From Myxococcaceae bacterium (GTDB lineage: Bacteria > Myxococcota > Myxococcia > Myxococcales > Myxococcaceae): a stretch of DNA of 50,363 bases. Below, in pieces: positions 8,103-16,364 of the stretch. The DNA lies in assembly GCA_016926755.1 (NCBI GenBank), contig JAFGNZ010000009.1:1-50363 (forward strand). Direction: 5' to 3'. The notes beneath the pieces are model-generated. The model was not told the origin of the DNA and did not search any database. It worked only from the letters and a program-made list of their open reading frames with translations. How positions within the stretch are numbered: the first letter of the stretch is position 1; the number at the start of each line of letters is the position of its first letter. The position numbers and the translations under genes are program-made.

Positions 8103-8831
8103 TTATGTGGCCGGGGGCTTGCCGCGCAGCGTGGCGAAGTACTCCTCGCGCGAGAGGGTGCCGCGGGTCTCCAGCACCTCGATCAGCGCGCTCAGGGAGC
8201 GGGCCTGGTTGGCGACCATCTGCTCCAGATCGGCCACCTTCTGCGAGAGCGCGTCCACGCGCTGCTGGAGCTCGGCCTCCCGCGGGGAGGCGGTGCGCGG
8301 CGGGGGAGGCGGGGGCGTGAACTCGTAGGTGGGCTCGCGGATCCCGAACTCCTCCGGGCTGGCGGTGGTGTTGCTGGCGCCGCCGTAATAGTACTTGCGG
8401 ATGGCGCGCTCGATGGCCGAGGGGCTGCTGACCACCACCTGGATCTTCTGATCCGTGTGGAAGGCCAGCTCCTGGAGCGCCTCCACGTTGGACGGGTCCG
8501 CGCTGGCCAGGGTGAGCGTCTTGTGCGCCAGATCCGCGGAGATGGGGAAGACGCTGTAGCGCTCGGCGAGCTCCACCCGGAAGAGCTGGAGGAGGTACTC
8601 GGGCGGCGTCACCGCGTCGAGCTCCACGGCGGGGATGTGGAGCTGGCGCGAGAGGGCGTGCACCATGGAGCTCTCGTCCACGAAGCCCATCTGCACCAGC
8701 GTGTGCCCGAGCTTGCCGCCCCACTTTCGCTGCTCGGCGAGGGCCGAGCGCAGCTGAGTCTCGGTGAGGAGGCCGGCGTCCATGAGGATCTCGCCGAGCC
8801 GCTTCTTGCGTGGGGGAGGAGGGTGGCTCAC
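8103..8831 (-). CDS. MshEN (GspE/PilB N-terminal) domain protein with coiled coil
   Basis: 242 residues from GTG 8831 (VSHPPPPRKKRLGEIL). That start directly precedes the domain; the longer open frame upstream has no plausible coding signal. Residues about 12-150 match the MshEN/type II secretion ATPase N-terminal fold: LGEILMDAGLLTETQLRSAL, LGHTLVQMGFVDE, and a second half with AFHTDQKIQVVVSSPSAIERAIRKYYYGG. This fold binds c-di-GMP in MshE. A proline-rich linker and a heptad coiled coil (AELQQRVDALSQKVADLEQMVANQ) follow. No ATPase domain is attached. It is likely a c-di-GMP-responsive or structural adaptor, and it is divergent from the lipoprotein at 8919. Confidence 0.82.
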   Translation of the reverse strand: MSHPPPPRKKRLGEILMDAGLLTETQLRSALAEQRKWGGKLGHTLVQMGFVDESSMVHALSRQLHIPAVELDAVTPPEYLLQLFRVELAERYSVFPISADLAHKTLTLASADPSNVEALQELAFHTDQKIQVVVSSPSAIERAIRKYYYGGASNTTASPEEFGIREPTYEFTPPPPPPRTASPREAELQQRVDALSQKVADLEQMVANQARSLSALIEVLETRGTLSREEYFATLRGKPPAT

Positions 8832-8918
8832 CGGATCAGGGTAGCAGCGGGCCGGGGGGCCGCAACCCCAGGGAGACGGGAATGGGCCAGGGGCCACGGC
8901 TTGAGGTATGCATGGGGG

Positions 8919-9755
8919 ATGGCGCGATGCGTGATCCCTGTCCTGCTGGTGTTTCTCTCGGGCTGTGCCACCACGCGGTTGTCCGGCGCGGATCTGGACC
9001 GCGTGAGGCAGCCCGCCTTCATCTCCCGCATCGAGGAGAGCGCGGGGCCCAAGGGCCTCGTCTTCCGGGAAGATGATGCGTATGGCGAGAAGCTGAAGAA
9101 GCTCGAGCCGAAGGAGGCGGACCGCCGGCTGCAGGCGAAGCTGAGCAAGGCGGTGACGCGCTTCGAGATCTCCGAGCGGCTGCGCGTCAACACGATCAAC
9201 CAGCTCCCGCAGGAGCGGCCGTGGACGAACATCGTGGATCCGGCGCGGGTGGCCTCGGCGCTGGAGAGCTTCCTGGTGGAGGAGGTGCCGGCGAACGCGC
9301 CGGACTACGATCTGCTCGTGCCGCTGGGGGCGGACGCCATCGTGGAGTTCGTCATCGAGGACTACGGCATGCGCAGCGAGGACGGGCACGCGGGCGCATA
9401 CGTGAAGGGCTACGGGCGCATGTTCCGGCTGGATGGGCGCAGCGAGCTATGGCGCCGCCCGTTCGACGCGGATCAGATCGAGTCCGGGGCACCGCACCTG
9501 GATCCATTCAAGGTGGGCAAGGATCCGGATCTGTTCCGGCAGGCCATCACGAGCTTGCTGGACGAGGTGGCGGGGCGGTTCTCGCAGGATCTGTCGCCCA
9601 AGGATCGCCGCGGTGGGCCACCGCTGCCGGAGGGGCCGGACCTGTCCGCGCCGGACAGCACGAACCGCACGGGCCGCGAGGACCAGCAGCCCCCACCGCC
9701 ACCGGAGCCGGATCTTCCTCCGGGCGAGCTGCCGGATCCGGATCCTGAATCATGA
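8919..9755 (+). CDS. Predicted lipoprotein, unknown function
   Basis: 278 residues from ATG 8919 (MARCVIPVLLVFLSGC), with the lipobox LSGC placing the lipidated Cys at residue 16. GAGGT at 8903-8907 is a rather distant ribosome site. The middle (about 80-220) is a mixed alpha/beta domain with NTINQLPQERPWTNIVDPARVASALESFLVEE and YDLLVPLGADAIVEFVIEDYGMRS. The C-terminus is disordered and Pro/Asp/Glu-rich. This layout resembles myxobacterial outer-membrane lipoproteins that bind another envelope component, but I do not recognise the family. Confidence 0.82.
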   Translation: MARCVIPVLLVFLSGCATTRLSGADLDRVRQPAFISRIEESAGPKGLVFREDDAYGEKLKKLEPKEADRRLQAKLSKAVTRFEISERLRVNTINQLPQERPWTNIVDPARVASALESFLVEEVPANAPDYDLLVPLGADAIVEFVIEDYGMRSEDGHAGAYVKGYGRMFRLDGRSELWRRPFDADQIESGAPHLDPFKVGKDPDLFRQAITSLLDEVAGRFSQDLSPKDRRGGPPLPEGPDLSAPDSTNRTGREDQQPPPPPEPDLPPGELPDPDPES

Positions 9756-9783
9756 GGGCACCCCTGCCGTGGCCATGCCCCCG

Positions 9784-11031
9784 TCAGAACAAGGCGTGCT
9801 CGGCCAGGAGCACGGCGAGGCCCACGATGAAGCTCAGGAGCGTCACGGGCACGCCCACGCGCAGGTAGCCCATGAAGGACATCTTCACCTTGTCGCGCGC
9901 GGCCTCGAAGACGATGAGGTTGGCCACGCTGCCAATCAGCGTGAGGTTGCCCGCCAGCGTGGAGCACAGCGCCAGCACGTGCCAGCCCAGCTCCGGATCC
10001 TGCAGCGCGGGCACCCACGTGCGCGCCAGCATCACGAACGGCACGTTGCTGAAGAGGTTGGAGGCCACCAGCGTCAGCGTCGCGAACCCGAGCGTCTCGC
10101 GCCACGGCGGCCCCGCCATCAGCGGGGCGAACAGCCCCCGGATCTCCTCCGCCCAGCCCTCCTTGTTCACCCCGTAGACCACCACGAACAGGCTGGCGAA
10201 GAACACCAGCAGCACGAAGTCCACGCGCTCCATGATGGAGCGCGGCTCGCGGCGGGAGATGGCCATCACCACCGCGGCGCCCGCCAGCGCGCTCCAGCTC
10301 ATGGGGAAGCCCAGGAAGAAGGCCACCACCACCGTCACCAGCACCGCCAGCGTCAGCACCAGCAGCGGCCGATCGATCGGCGGAGGCGGCGGGTGCGGCT
10401 CGAAGCGCCGGGCCGGCAGCTCCTTGCGGAACAGGTACAGCAACGCGGCGATGACGACGCCGGTGGACAGCAGCGCGGGCAGGGCCATGTACGCCGCGAA
10501 GCTCGCGTAGGACAGCCCCGAGGCGCCCTGGATGAGCATGTTCTGCGGGTTGCCCGTGAAGGTGGCCACCGAGCCGCTGTTGGAGCCCATGCACACCGCC
10601 AGCAGGTACGGCACGGGCGGCAGGCGCGCGTCCTCCACCACCACCAGCACCATGGGCGTCAGCATCAGGCAGACGGTGTCGTTGACGAGGAAGGCGGACA
10701 GCAGCGCGCTGATGGCCGTGATCGCCGCCAGCAGCAGCCGGGGGGTGTGCGCCAGCCGGATCGTGTACGTGCCCGCCGTCCGGAAGAAGGCCGCCTGCGC
10801 CAGGTACGCCGCCAGCAGCATCATCCCCAGCAGGAGGATGATCGTGTCCAGATCCACCGCGTGACGCGAGGGATCCTCGCTGTGGTTGAAGACCTCGGCG
10901 GGGGTGACGACCCCGAGCACCACCATGAGCACGGCGCCCAGCAGCGCGCCGCCCGGGCGGTCCAGCTTGAGGTAGGGCAGGCGCGCCCCGGCGATGAAGA
11001 CGTAGGTCAGCAGGAAGATGGCGAGGGCCAC
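9784..11031 (-). CDS. ArsB/NhaD-SLC13 superfamily ion or anion permease
   Basis: 415 residues from GTG 11031, with about 11-12 hydrophobic segments along the whole length. Two re-entrant-loop hallmarks occur as an inverted repeat: NDTVCLMLTPMV followed by GSNSGSVATFTGNPQNM in the first half, and SNLFSNVPFVML followed by AGNLTLIGSVANLIV in the second. These are characteristic of the ion transporter superfamily that includes ArsB (arsenite), NhaD (Na+/H+) and CitMHS/SLC13 (di/tricarboxylate). No ars regulator or reductase is adjacent, so the substrate cannot be assigned. The gene is divergent from rtcA with 68 bases between the starts. Confidence 0.87.
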   Translation of the reverse strand: MALAIFLLTYVFIAGARLPYLKLDRPGGALLGAVLMVVLGVVTPAEVFNHSEDPSRHAVDLDTIILLLGMMLLAAYLAQAAFFRTAGTYTIRLAHTPRLLLAAITAISALLSAFLVNDTVCLMLTPMVLVVVEDARLPPVPYLLAVCMGSNSGSVATFTGNPQNMLIQGASGLSYASFAAYMALPALLSTGVVIAALLYLFRKELPARRFEPHPPPPPIDRPLLVLTLAVLVTVVVAFFLGFPMSWSALAGAAVVMAISRREPRSIMERVDFVLLVFFASLFVVVYGVNKEGWAEEIRGLFAPLMAGPPWRETLGFATLTLVASNLFSNVPFVMLARTWVPALQDPELGWHVLALCSTLAGNLTLIGSVANLIVFEAARDKVKMSFMGYLRVGVPVTLLSFIVGLAVLLAEHALF

Positions 11032-11099
11032 GAAGCGGGGACAGTACCCCAGGCGCTTCTGCTACGCTCTGCTCCTCACGCACCGCTGCAAGGAACACC

Positions 11100-12176
11100 A
11101 TGACCGGCACCCGCCGGCCCGAAGAGGGACCGGTGCAGCTCGATGGGGGCGAAGGAGCGGGGGGAGGGCAGCTCCTCCGCTCGGCGCTCTCGCTGTCGCT
11201 CATCACGGGCCGCCCGTTCCACATCACGGGCCTGCGGGAGCGCCGGGAGCCTCCCGGGCTGCGCCCCCAGCACCTGGCCTGTGTCCGCGGCGCCGAGGCC
11301 CTCAGCGCCAGCACGGCGCAGGGCGCGCTCGTGGGCGCCTCCGAGCTGTCCTTCACGCCGGGCCCGGTGCGCACGGGGGACTACGTCCTGGAGGTCGGCA
11401 CCGCCGGGAGCACCACCCTGCTGTTCCAGTGCCTCTTCTTCCCGCTGGCCCTGGCGGGCGGAGGGCAGCTCACCCTGCGCGGCGGGACGCACGTGCCGCA
11501 CAGCCCCAGCTACCACTACCTGGGCGGCGTCTGGCTGCCGGCCGTGCACGCCTTCGGCCTGAGCGCCTCGCTGCGCCTCACCCACGCCGGCTTCTACCCG
11601 GAGGGCGCGGGCGAGTTCCACGCGGAGGTGCTCCCCCCAGGAGAGCCCCCGGCGCTGGTGGATCTCCCGGCGCGCGGCACGCTGCGGGACATCACCGTCA
11701 GCACCTTCGTCGGCGGGCTGCCGTTCTCCGTCGCCGAACGCCAGTCCCGCGCCACCGAGGCGGCCCTGCGCGAGCGGGGGATCTACTGCCACACGCAGAA
11801 CCGGCCCCTGCCCGTCACGCGCTCGGCGGGGAGCGTCACCTTCATCCTGGCGCAGTTCGAGAACACCTTCGCGGGCTTCAGCGCGGTGGGCGAGCGAGGC
11901 AGCTCGCCGGAGGAGGTGGGGCGCGAGGCCGCCGAGGCCATGGCGCGCTTCATGGAGTCCGCCGGCGCGATCGACGAGCACCTCGGGGATCAGCTCCTGC
12001 TCCCGGCGGCGCTGCTCGCGGGGGGGCGGCTGGGCGCGGTGTCTCCCGGCACGACGCGCTTCACCACGGCCCGGGTGACGGAGCACCTGCTGACGCACGC
12101 CCGCGTCCTCGAGCGCTTCCTGCCGGTGAAGATCGGGGTGGAGCCGGGCGGCGCGGTGGAGGTCCGCCCGGCCTGA
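11100..12176 (+). CDS. rtcA: RNA 3'-terminal phosphate cyclase
   Basis: 358 residues, the usual size for RtcA, which converts RNA 3'-phosphate to 2',3'-cyclic phosphate using ATP through a covalent His-AMP. Visible landmarks are GGGQLLRSALSLSLITGRPF near the N-terminus, RPQHLACVRGAE, EVGTAGSTTLLFQ, GGTHVPHSPS, HAGFYPEGAGEF, and EHLLTHARVLERFLPVKIG. In the last, His329 aligns with the nucleotidylated catalytic His. The nucleotide loop reads GGEGAGGGQLLR instead of the usual G-EGGGQILR, a short insertion. No rtcB ligase or sigma-54 activator RtcR is visible in the window, so this is a solitary rtcA. Confidence 0.92.
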   Translation: MTGTRRPEEGPVQLDGGEGAGGGQLLRSALSLSLITGRPFHITGLRERREPPGLRPQHLACVRGAEALSASTAQGALVGASELSFTPGPVRTGDYVLEVGTAGSTTLLFQCLFFPLALAGGGQLTLRGGTHVPHSPSYHYLGGVWLPAVHAFGLSASLRLTHAGFYPEGAGEFHAEVLPPGEPPALVDLPARGTLRDITVSTFVGGLPFSVAERQSRATEAALRERGIYCHTQNRPLPVTRSAGSVTFILAQFENTFAGFSAVGERGSSPEEVGREAAEAMARFMESAGAIDEHLGDQLLLPAALLAGGRLGAVSPGTTRFTTARVTEHLLTHARVLERFLPVKIGVEPGGAVEVRPA

Positions 12177-12198
12177 GCCCTCGGGGCTCCGCCTGGGG

Positions 12199-12537
12199 CT
12201 ATTCCTCGTCGGCGTCGCGGGCGCCGGAGAGGCCGAAGGTGTTCGTGTTGGCGATCTCCTTCGTCGTGCTGCGGTAGGCGCGGAGCGCGAACGGCGTGGC
12301 GACGAGGAACACCAGCCCTGCCAGGCCGATGGCGAGCCACGGCACGGGCGTCTCCTTGATCTGGATGTCCTTGCTGTAGGCGTTCATGTTGCCCCGCAGC
12401 TGCTGCTCCTTGAGGGCTTGCTTCTCCTCCTCGGTCATCGCGGGAGGCGGCTGGAAATCCTGCACGGGGCGGCCGGCCAGGGCGGCGCCCCCGGAGAGCA
12501 GGGCGGACAGGAGGACGAGTCGCGAAAGCGTACGCAT
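12199..12537 (-). CDS. Small exported single-pass membrane protein
   Basis: 112 residues from ATG 12537 (MRTLSRLVLLSALLSGGAALAG), a signal peptide followed by a short charged periplasmic stretch (MTEEEKQALKEQQLRGNM). A transmembrane helix (VPWLAIGLAGLVFLVATPFAL) at about residues 72-92 and a short cytoplasmic tail ending DADEE follow. The ATG is preferred over a longer in-frame start because it begins the signal peptide. The family is not recognised. It is convergent with rtcA and its 5' side faces sppA divergently. Confidence 0.72.
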   Translation of the reverse strand: MRTLSRLVLLSALLSGGAALAGRPVQDFQPPPAMTEEEKQALKEQQLRGNMNAYSKDIQIKETPVPWLAIGLAGLVFLVATPFALRAYRSTTKEIANTNTFGLSGARDADEE

Positions 12538-12710
12538 GGGCGGCCATCCTACCACGGGAATGGCCCCTGGGAGCCATGGGCTGGGGGCTCTCGGGGCGGG
12601 AGGGGCGGCCTCTGGCGCCTCCATCTTCGTGCGTACACGCCGCCCGAAACGGGCTTGCGTCCGCCCCGGCCGTCCATTACGGGCGGGGCGACTCCTACCT
12701 TCGGGCCCTC

Positions 12711-14432
12711 ATGGTGCGCCTCGTCTTCGTCGCTGTCGCCAACCTGCTGATCCTGGTGTGGACCCTGCTCGGCTGGCCGTTCCGCCTGCTGGCCTCGCGG
12801 AACCGCCCCGCCTTCGTCCGCTTCCGGCTCTCCGAGGATCCGCCCTACCGTGAGCGGCGCCGGGCCCGGCTGCGGCTGGGCGGTTCGCGACCGGAGCCCG
12901 CCACCGTCTCCTCGCTGGAGTCCTTCCAGGAGGCGCTCGGGTTGCTGGCGAAGGACGCGCGGGTGAAGGGCATCCTCCTGGAGCTCGAGGGGCTCGCCGT
13001 GTCCTCGGCGAAGAAGGATGCGCTGGTGAAGCTGCTCACCGACTTCCGGGCGGCGGGCAAGAGGGTGGTGGGCTGGGCGGTGAGCGTGGACAACCTGGGC
13101 TACCAGGTGCTGTGCGCCGCGGACGAGGTGCTGCTGGCCCCCGCGGGGCGAGTGGAGCTGGTGGGCTTCGCCGCGGAGGCCACGGCGCTGGGCGAGGGGC
13201 TCGCGCGCGCGGGCATCCAGGCCCACTTCGTGCGCCGCGGCCCCTACAAGACGGCGCCGGAGCTGTTCACCCACGCGAAGGTCTCGGACATCCAGCGGCA
13301 GACGCTGGAGGCCTTCCTCGACGAGCGTTACGCGGAGCTGACGGAGGCGGTGGCCCGGAGCCGCAAGCGCACCCCCGAGGAGGTGCGGGCGCTCATCGAC
13401 GCGGGGCCCTACAGCGCCCAGCGCGCGCTGACGGCGGGGTTGGTGGACGGGCTGTGCAGCGAGGCGGACCTGCCGGCACGGCTGGACGAGCGCAAGCGGG
13501 AGGCGAAGGCCAAGGACTCCGATGGCGCCGAGGAGCCGATCGAGCCGATGAGCGCCTGGCTCTCCACCCGGCCGGTGCCCCACGTGAAGTGGCGGCCGGC
13601 GCGGCGGCGGCCGAGGCTGGGGCTGGTGGCGCTCTCGGGGATGATCGTCCCCGGGAAGGGCTCCGGGGGCGGGCTGGGCCCGAGGTTCGCGGGTTCAGAG
13701 GCGATCGTGAAGGCGGTGCGCGCGGCGGGCCGGGACAAGCGCGCGCAGGCGCTGGTGCTCTACATCAACAGCCCGGGGGGCTCGGCGCTGGCCTCGGAGT
13801 TGATCCTGGAGGCGGTGCAGCGGGTGGCGCGCAGGAAGCCGGTGATCGCCTACGTGGATCAGGTGTGCGCCAGCGGCGGGTACATGGCGGCGCTGGGCGC
13901 CAAGGAGATCTGGACGGCGCCGCACGCGATCATCGGCTCCATCGGCGTCTTCGCCGGGAAGTTCGAGGCCTCCGGGTTGATGGAGCGGCTGGGGGTGCAC
14001 CGGACGCTCATCTCGCGCGGAGAGAACGCGGGCATCTTCTCGACGTCCCGAGGCTTCACGCCGCACGAGCACGCGTCGCTGGAGGCGGAGGTGGAGGAGA
14101 CGTACCAGGCTTTCCTGGCCCACGTGGCCAGGGCGCGCGGGCGGACGAAGGAGGAGATCCACGAGCGGGCGGAGGGGCGCGTGTACTCGGGGGTTCGCGC
14201 GCTGGCCTCGGGGCTGGTGGATCGCACCGGGAGCTTCGAGGAGGCCTGCCGCTACGCGCTGGAGCAGGCCCAGGTGCCGCCGGGGCCGTTCGAGCTGAAG
14301 GCCTATGGCGAGGGGGCGCGTCGGCGCACGCTCCTCCAGCTCTTGTTGAGCATGTCGGGCACGCACCTCTATGCGCTCTGTCCGACGGCGTACTCCCTCG
14401 GCGGGCGCGGGGCAGGCGAGCAGTTCGATTGA
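12711..14432 (+). CDS. sppA: Signal peptide peptidase SppA, long (67K-like) type
   Basis: 573 residues from ATG 12711. It has one N-terminal membrane anchor (VRLVFVAVANLLILVWTLLGW), then two tandem ClpP-like S49 domains as in E. coli SppA. The catalytic dyad is split between them: Lys180 in RRGPYKTAPELF of the first domain and Ser388 in CASGGYMAALG of the second. INSPGGSALASE forms the oxyanion region. SppA degrades cleaved signal peptides in the cytoplasmic membrane. The upstream frame is open to 12576, but the anchor helix starts at 12711. The C-terminal 40 residues are variable. Confidence 0.92.
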   Translation: MVRLVFVAVANLLILVWTLLGWPFRLLASRNRPAFVRFRLSEDPPYRERRRARLRLGGSRPEPATVSSLESFQEALGLLAKDARVKGILLELEGLAVSSAKKDALVKLLTDFRAAGKRVVGWAVSVDNLGYQVLCAADEVLLAPAGRVELVGFAAEATALGEGLARAGIQAHFVRRGPYKTAPELFTHAKVSDIQRQTLEAFLDERYAELTEAVARSRKRTPEEVRALIDAGPYSAQRALTAGLVDGLCSEADLPARLDERKREAKAKDSDGAEEPIEPMSAWLSTRPVPHVKWRPARRRPRLGLVALSGMIVPGKGSGGGLGPRFAGSEAIVKAVRAAGRDKRAQALVLYINSPGGSALASELILEAVQRVARRKPVIAYVDQVCASGGYMAALGAKEIWTAPHAIIGSIGVFAGKFEASGLMERLGVHRTLISRGENAGIFSTSRGFTPHEHASLEAEVEETYQAFLAHVARARGRTKEEIHERAEGRVYSGVRALASGLVDRTGSFEEACRYALEQAQVPPGPFELKAYGEGARRRTLLQLLLSMSGTHLYALCPTAYSLGGRGAGEQFD

Positions 14433-14460
14433 TATAACCACCTGATCAGCCCAGAGCGAG

Positions 14461-15921
14461 ATGCCTATGTCGAACCGAACCTTCCCCCGCCGGACGCTCC
14501 TGAAGGGAGCGCTGGTGGCCACCGCGGCGGCGTTCAACCCCTCGAGCCGGAGCTGGGCAGCCACGGCCGCGCCCGAGTCCATCAGCCTTCCTCCGCTGGA
14601 TGGCCAGCTCGTGATGGATGCGGAGACGCGCGCGAGGGCCGCGGACGACTACGGCCACATCGTCCACCGCACGCCGTGGGCCGTGCTCATCCCTGGCTCG
14701 GTGCAGGACATCGTGAAGATCGTCCGCTTCGCGCGGGCGCACGGCCTGAAGGTCGCCGCCGGCCGCGGCATCGGCGAGAGCCACAGCACCCAGGGCCAGG
14801 CGCAGGTGGAGGCTGGCGTGTTCATCGACATGTCCGCCCTGTCCACCGTCCACGACGTGGACGAGACGAGCGCCTGGGTGGATGCGGGCGTGCGGTGGAT
14901 CGAGCTGCTGGAGATCACGGTGCCGCAGGGAAGGAGCCCTCCGACGCTGACCGACTTCATCGAGCTGAGCATCGGCGGGACGCTCTCGGTGGGAGGCATT
15001 GGCGGGCAGGCGTTCCGTTGGGGCCTGCAGGTGGACAACGTCCTGGAGCTGGACGTCGTCACCGGCCGCGGGGAGCTCGTGCGGTGCTCGCCCTGGCGCC
15101 ACTCGGCGCTGTTCGACTCCGTCCGAGCGGGCCTGGGGCAGTTCGGCATCATCGTGCGGGCTCGGGTGCGGCTGGTGAGGGTGCCGCCACGCGTCCGCGT
15201 CTACACCGCGATGTACGACGATCTCGCGGTCTTCCTGAGGGATCAGGCGCTGCTCGTGGATGAAGGCCGCTTCGACTACGCCGAGGGCTCCGTCGTGCCG
15301 AGCGGGGGCCAGTACTCCTTCCAGCTCGAGGTCGCGAAGTACTTCTCACCGGGCGCCGAGCCGAACGACGCACAACTCCTGGCGGGCCTGTCGTTCCAGC
15401 CGGGCACCCTGCAGGCTCAGGACAGCAGCTACTTCGACTTCGCCAACCGCCTGGCGCCGCTGATCGAGTTCCTCAAGAGCATTGGCGTCTGGCAGCTCCC
15501 GCACCCGTGGCTGAACATGTTCGTCCCCGGGCCCGCCACCCGGCCGTTCGTGCAGCAGGTGCTCGCGCAGACTCCCGAGGCCGAGCTCGGCCAGGGGCCT
15601 GTCCTGCTCTACCCCTTCCACCCCAACCGGATCACCGCGCCATTCGCGCGGATGCCGCCGGGCCATCACGCCTACCTCTTCGCCCTGCTGCGCACCGCCA
15701 TTCCTCCCACGCCGGAGAACGTGGCGGCCCTCGTCGCGAAGAATCGGCTCATCTTCGAGCAGCTCACCGCCGCGCAGGGCAAGCGCTACCCCATCGACTC
15801 GGTGCCGATGAGCCACGCCGACTGGCGCAGGCACTTCCACCCACACTGGGAGCGCTTCGTCCTCTCGAAGCAGCGCTTCGATCCGGACAACGTCCTCGCT
15901 CCAGGCCAGGGGATCTTCTGA
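14461..15921 (+). CDS. Tat-exported FAD-linked oxidase, cytokinin-dehydrogenase-like
   Basis: 486 residues. The N-terminus FPRRTLLKGALVATAAAF is a twin-arginine signal with cleavage likely after SWAATA. A VAO/PCMH-type FAD domain follows: GRGIGESHSTQGQAQ, in which the His corresponds to the FAD-linking His of the GHS motif in plant cytokinin oxidases. Further motifs are VDNVLELDVVTGRGELVRCS and LGQFGIIVRARVRLVR. The C-terminal cap includes HPWLNMFVPGPA and YPFHPNRITAPF, as in the cytokinin-binding domain, and the end matches DPDNVLAPGQGIF. This argues for a periplasmic or secreted oxidase of a cytokinin-like secondary amine; true substrate unknown. A -10-like TATAAC lies at 14434-14439. A SnoaL-like gene follows after 14 bases. 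Confidence 0.85.
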   Translation: MPMSNRTFPRRTLLKGALVATAAAFNPSSRSWAATAAPESISLPPLDGQLVMDAETRARAADDYGHIVHRTPWAVLIPGSVQDIVKIVRFARAHGLKVAAGRGIGESHSTQGQAQVEAGVFIDMSALSTVHDVDETSAWVDAGVRWIELLEITVPQGRSPPTLTDFIELSIGGTLSVGGIGGQAFRWGLQVDNVLELDVVTGRGELVRCSPWRHSALFDSVRAGLGQFGIIVRARVRLVRVPPRVRVYTAMYDDLAVFLRDQALLVDEGRFDYAEGSVVPSGGQYSFQLEVAKYFSPGAEPNDAQLLAGLSFQPGTLQAQDSSYFDFANRLAPLIEFLKSIGVWQLPHPWLNMFVPGPATRPFVQQVLAQTPEAELGQGPVLLYPFHPNRITAPFARMPPGHHAYLFALLRTAIPPTPENVAALVAKNRLIFEQLTAAQGKRYPIDSVPMSHADWRRHFHPHWERFVLSKQRFDPDNVLAPGQGIF

Positions 15922-15935
15922 GGGAGGCTGTGAAC

Positions 15936-16364
15936 ATGGCCGATAATCAAGCTGACGCTGCCAGGGAGGCGACGCGGAAGGTCTACGAGCAATGGTTTGC
16001 CGCGTGGGCCTCGGGAGATGTCCCGAAGCTGGTCTCCCTGGTGACCGACGACTGCACGTGGGAGGACGTCCCCAACGGGGTCCATCACGGCAAGCAGGAG
16101 GTGGAGGCGCTGGCGCGCAACACCCACAAGATGGTGCCGGATCTGCACCTGGAGATACGGGACGTGTGGATCGGGGAGGGCTGGTTCATCGCGGAGTGGC
16201 AGGCCACCGGGACCAACTCCGGCAACTATCCCGGCATCCCGGCGAGCGGCAATCGCTTCCGCATGCGGGGCGCCTCGGTGCTGGTGCTGCGGGACGGCAA
16301 GATCCACCGCTACTCTTCCTACTGGGACACCAAGAGCATGACGGACAAGCCCTTCACCGGGTAG
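15936..16364 (+). CDS. SnoaL/NTF2-like fold protein
   Basis: 142 residues from ATG 15936, preceded by a strong AGGGAGG at 15921-15927. The sequence has the cone-shaped NTF2-like pattern: WFAAWASGDVPKLVSLVTDDCTWEDVP, then HHGKQEVEALARNTHKMVPDLHLEI, EWQATGTNSGNYPGIPASG, and a C-terminal VLRDGKIHRYSSYWD. This subgroup (SnoaL, polyketide cyclases, limonene-epoxide-hydrolase-like) binds small hydrophobic molecules or catalyses acid-base reactions. The gene follows the flavoenzyme gene closely and is probably co-transcribed, so it may act on the same or a derived metabolite. Its last 11 bases overlap the convergent amidohydrolase gene. Confidence 0.86.
   Translation: MADNQADAAREATRKVYEQWFAAWASGDVPKLVSLVTDDCTWEDVPNGVHHGKQEVEALARNTHKMVPDLHLEIRDVWIGEGWFIAEWQATGTNSGNYPGIPASGNRFRMRGASVLVLRDGKIHRYSSYWDTKSMTDKPFTG

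Noticed and set aside
9433-11103. Long plus-strand ORF (556 residues) opposite the ArsB/SLC13 permease
   Set aside because: Its product is His/Arg/Gln-rich low complexity, a typical antisense shadow of a GC-rich membrane-protein gene.
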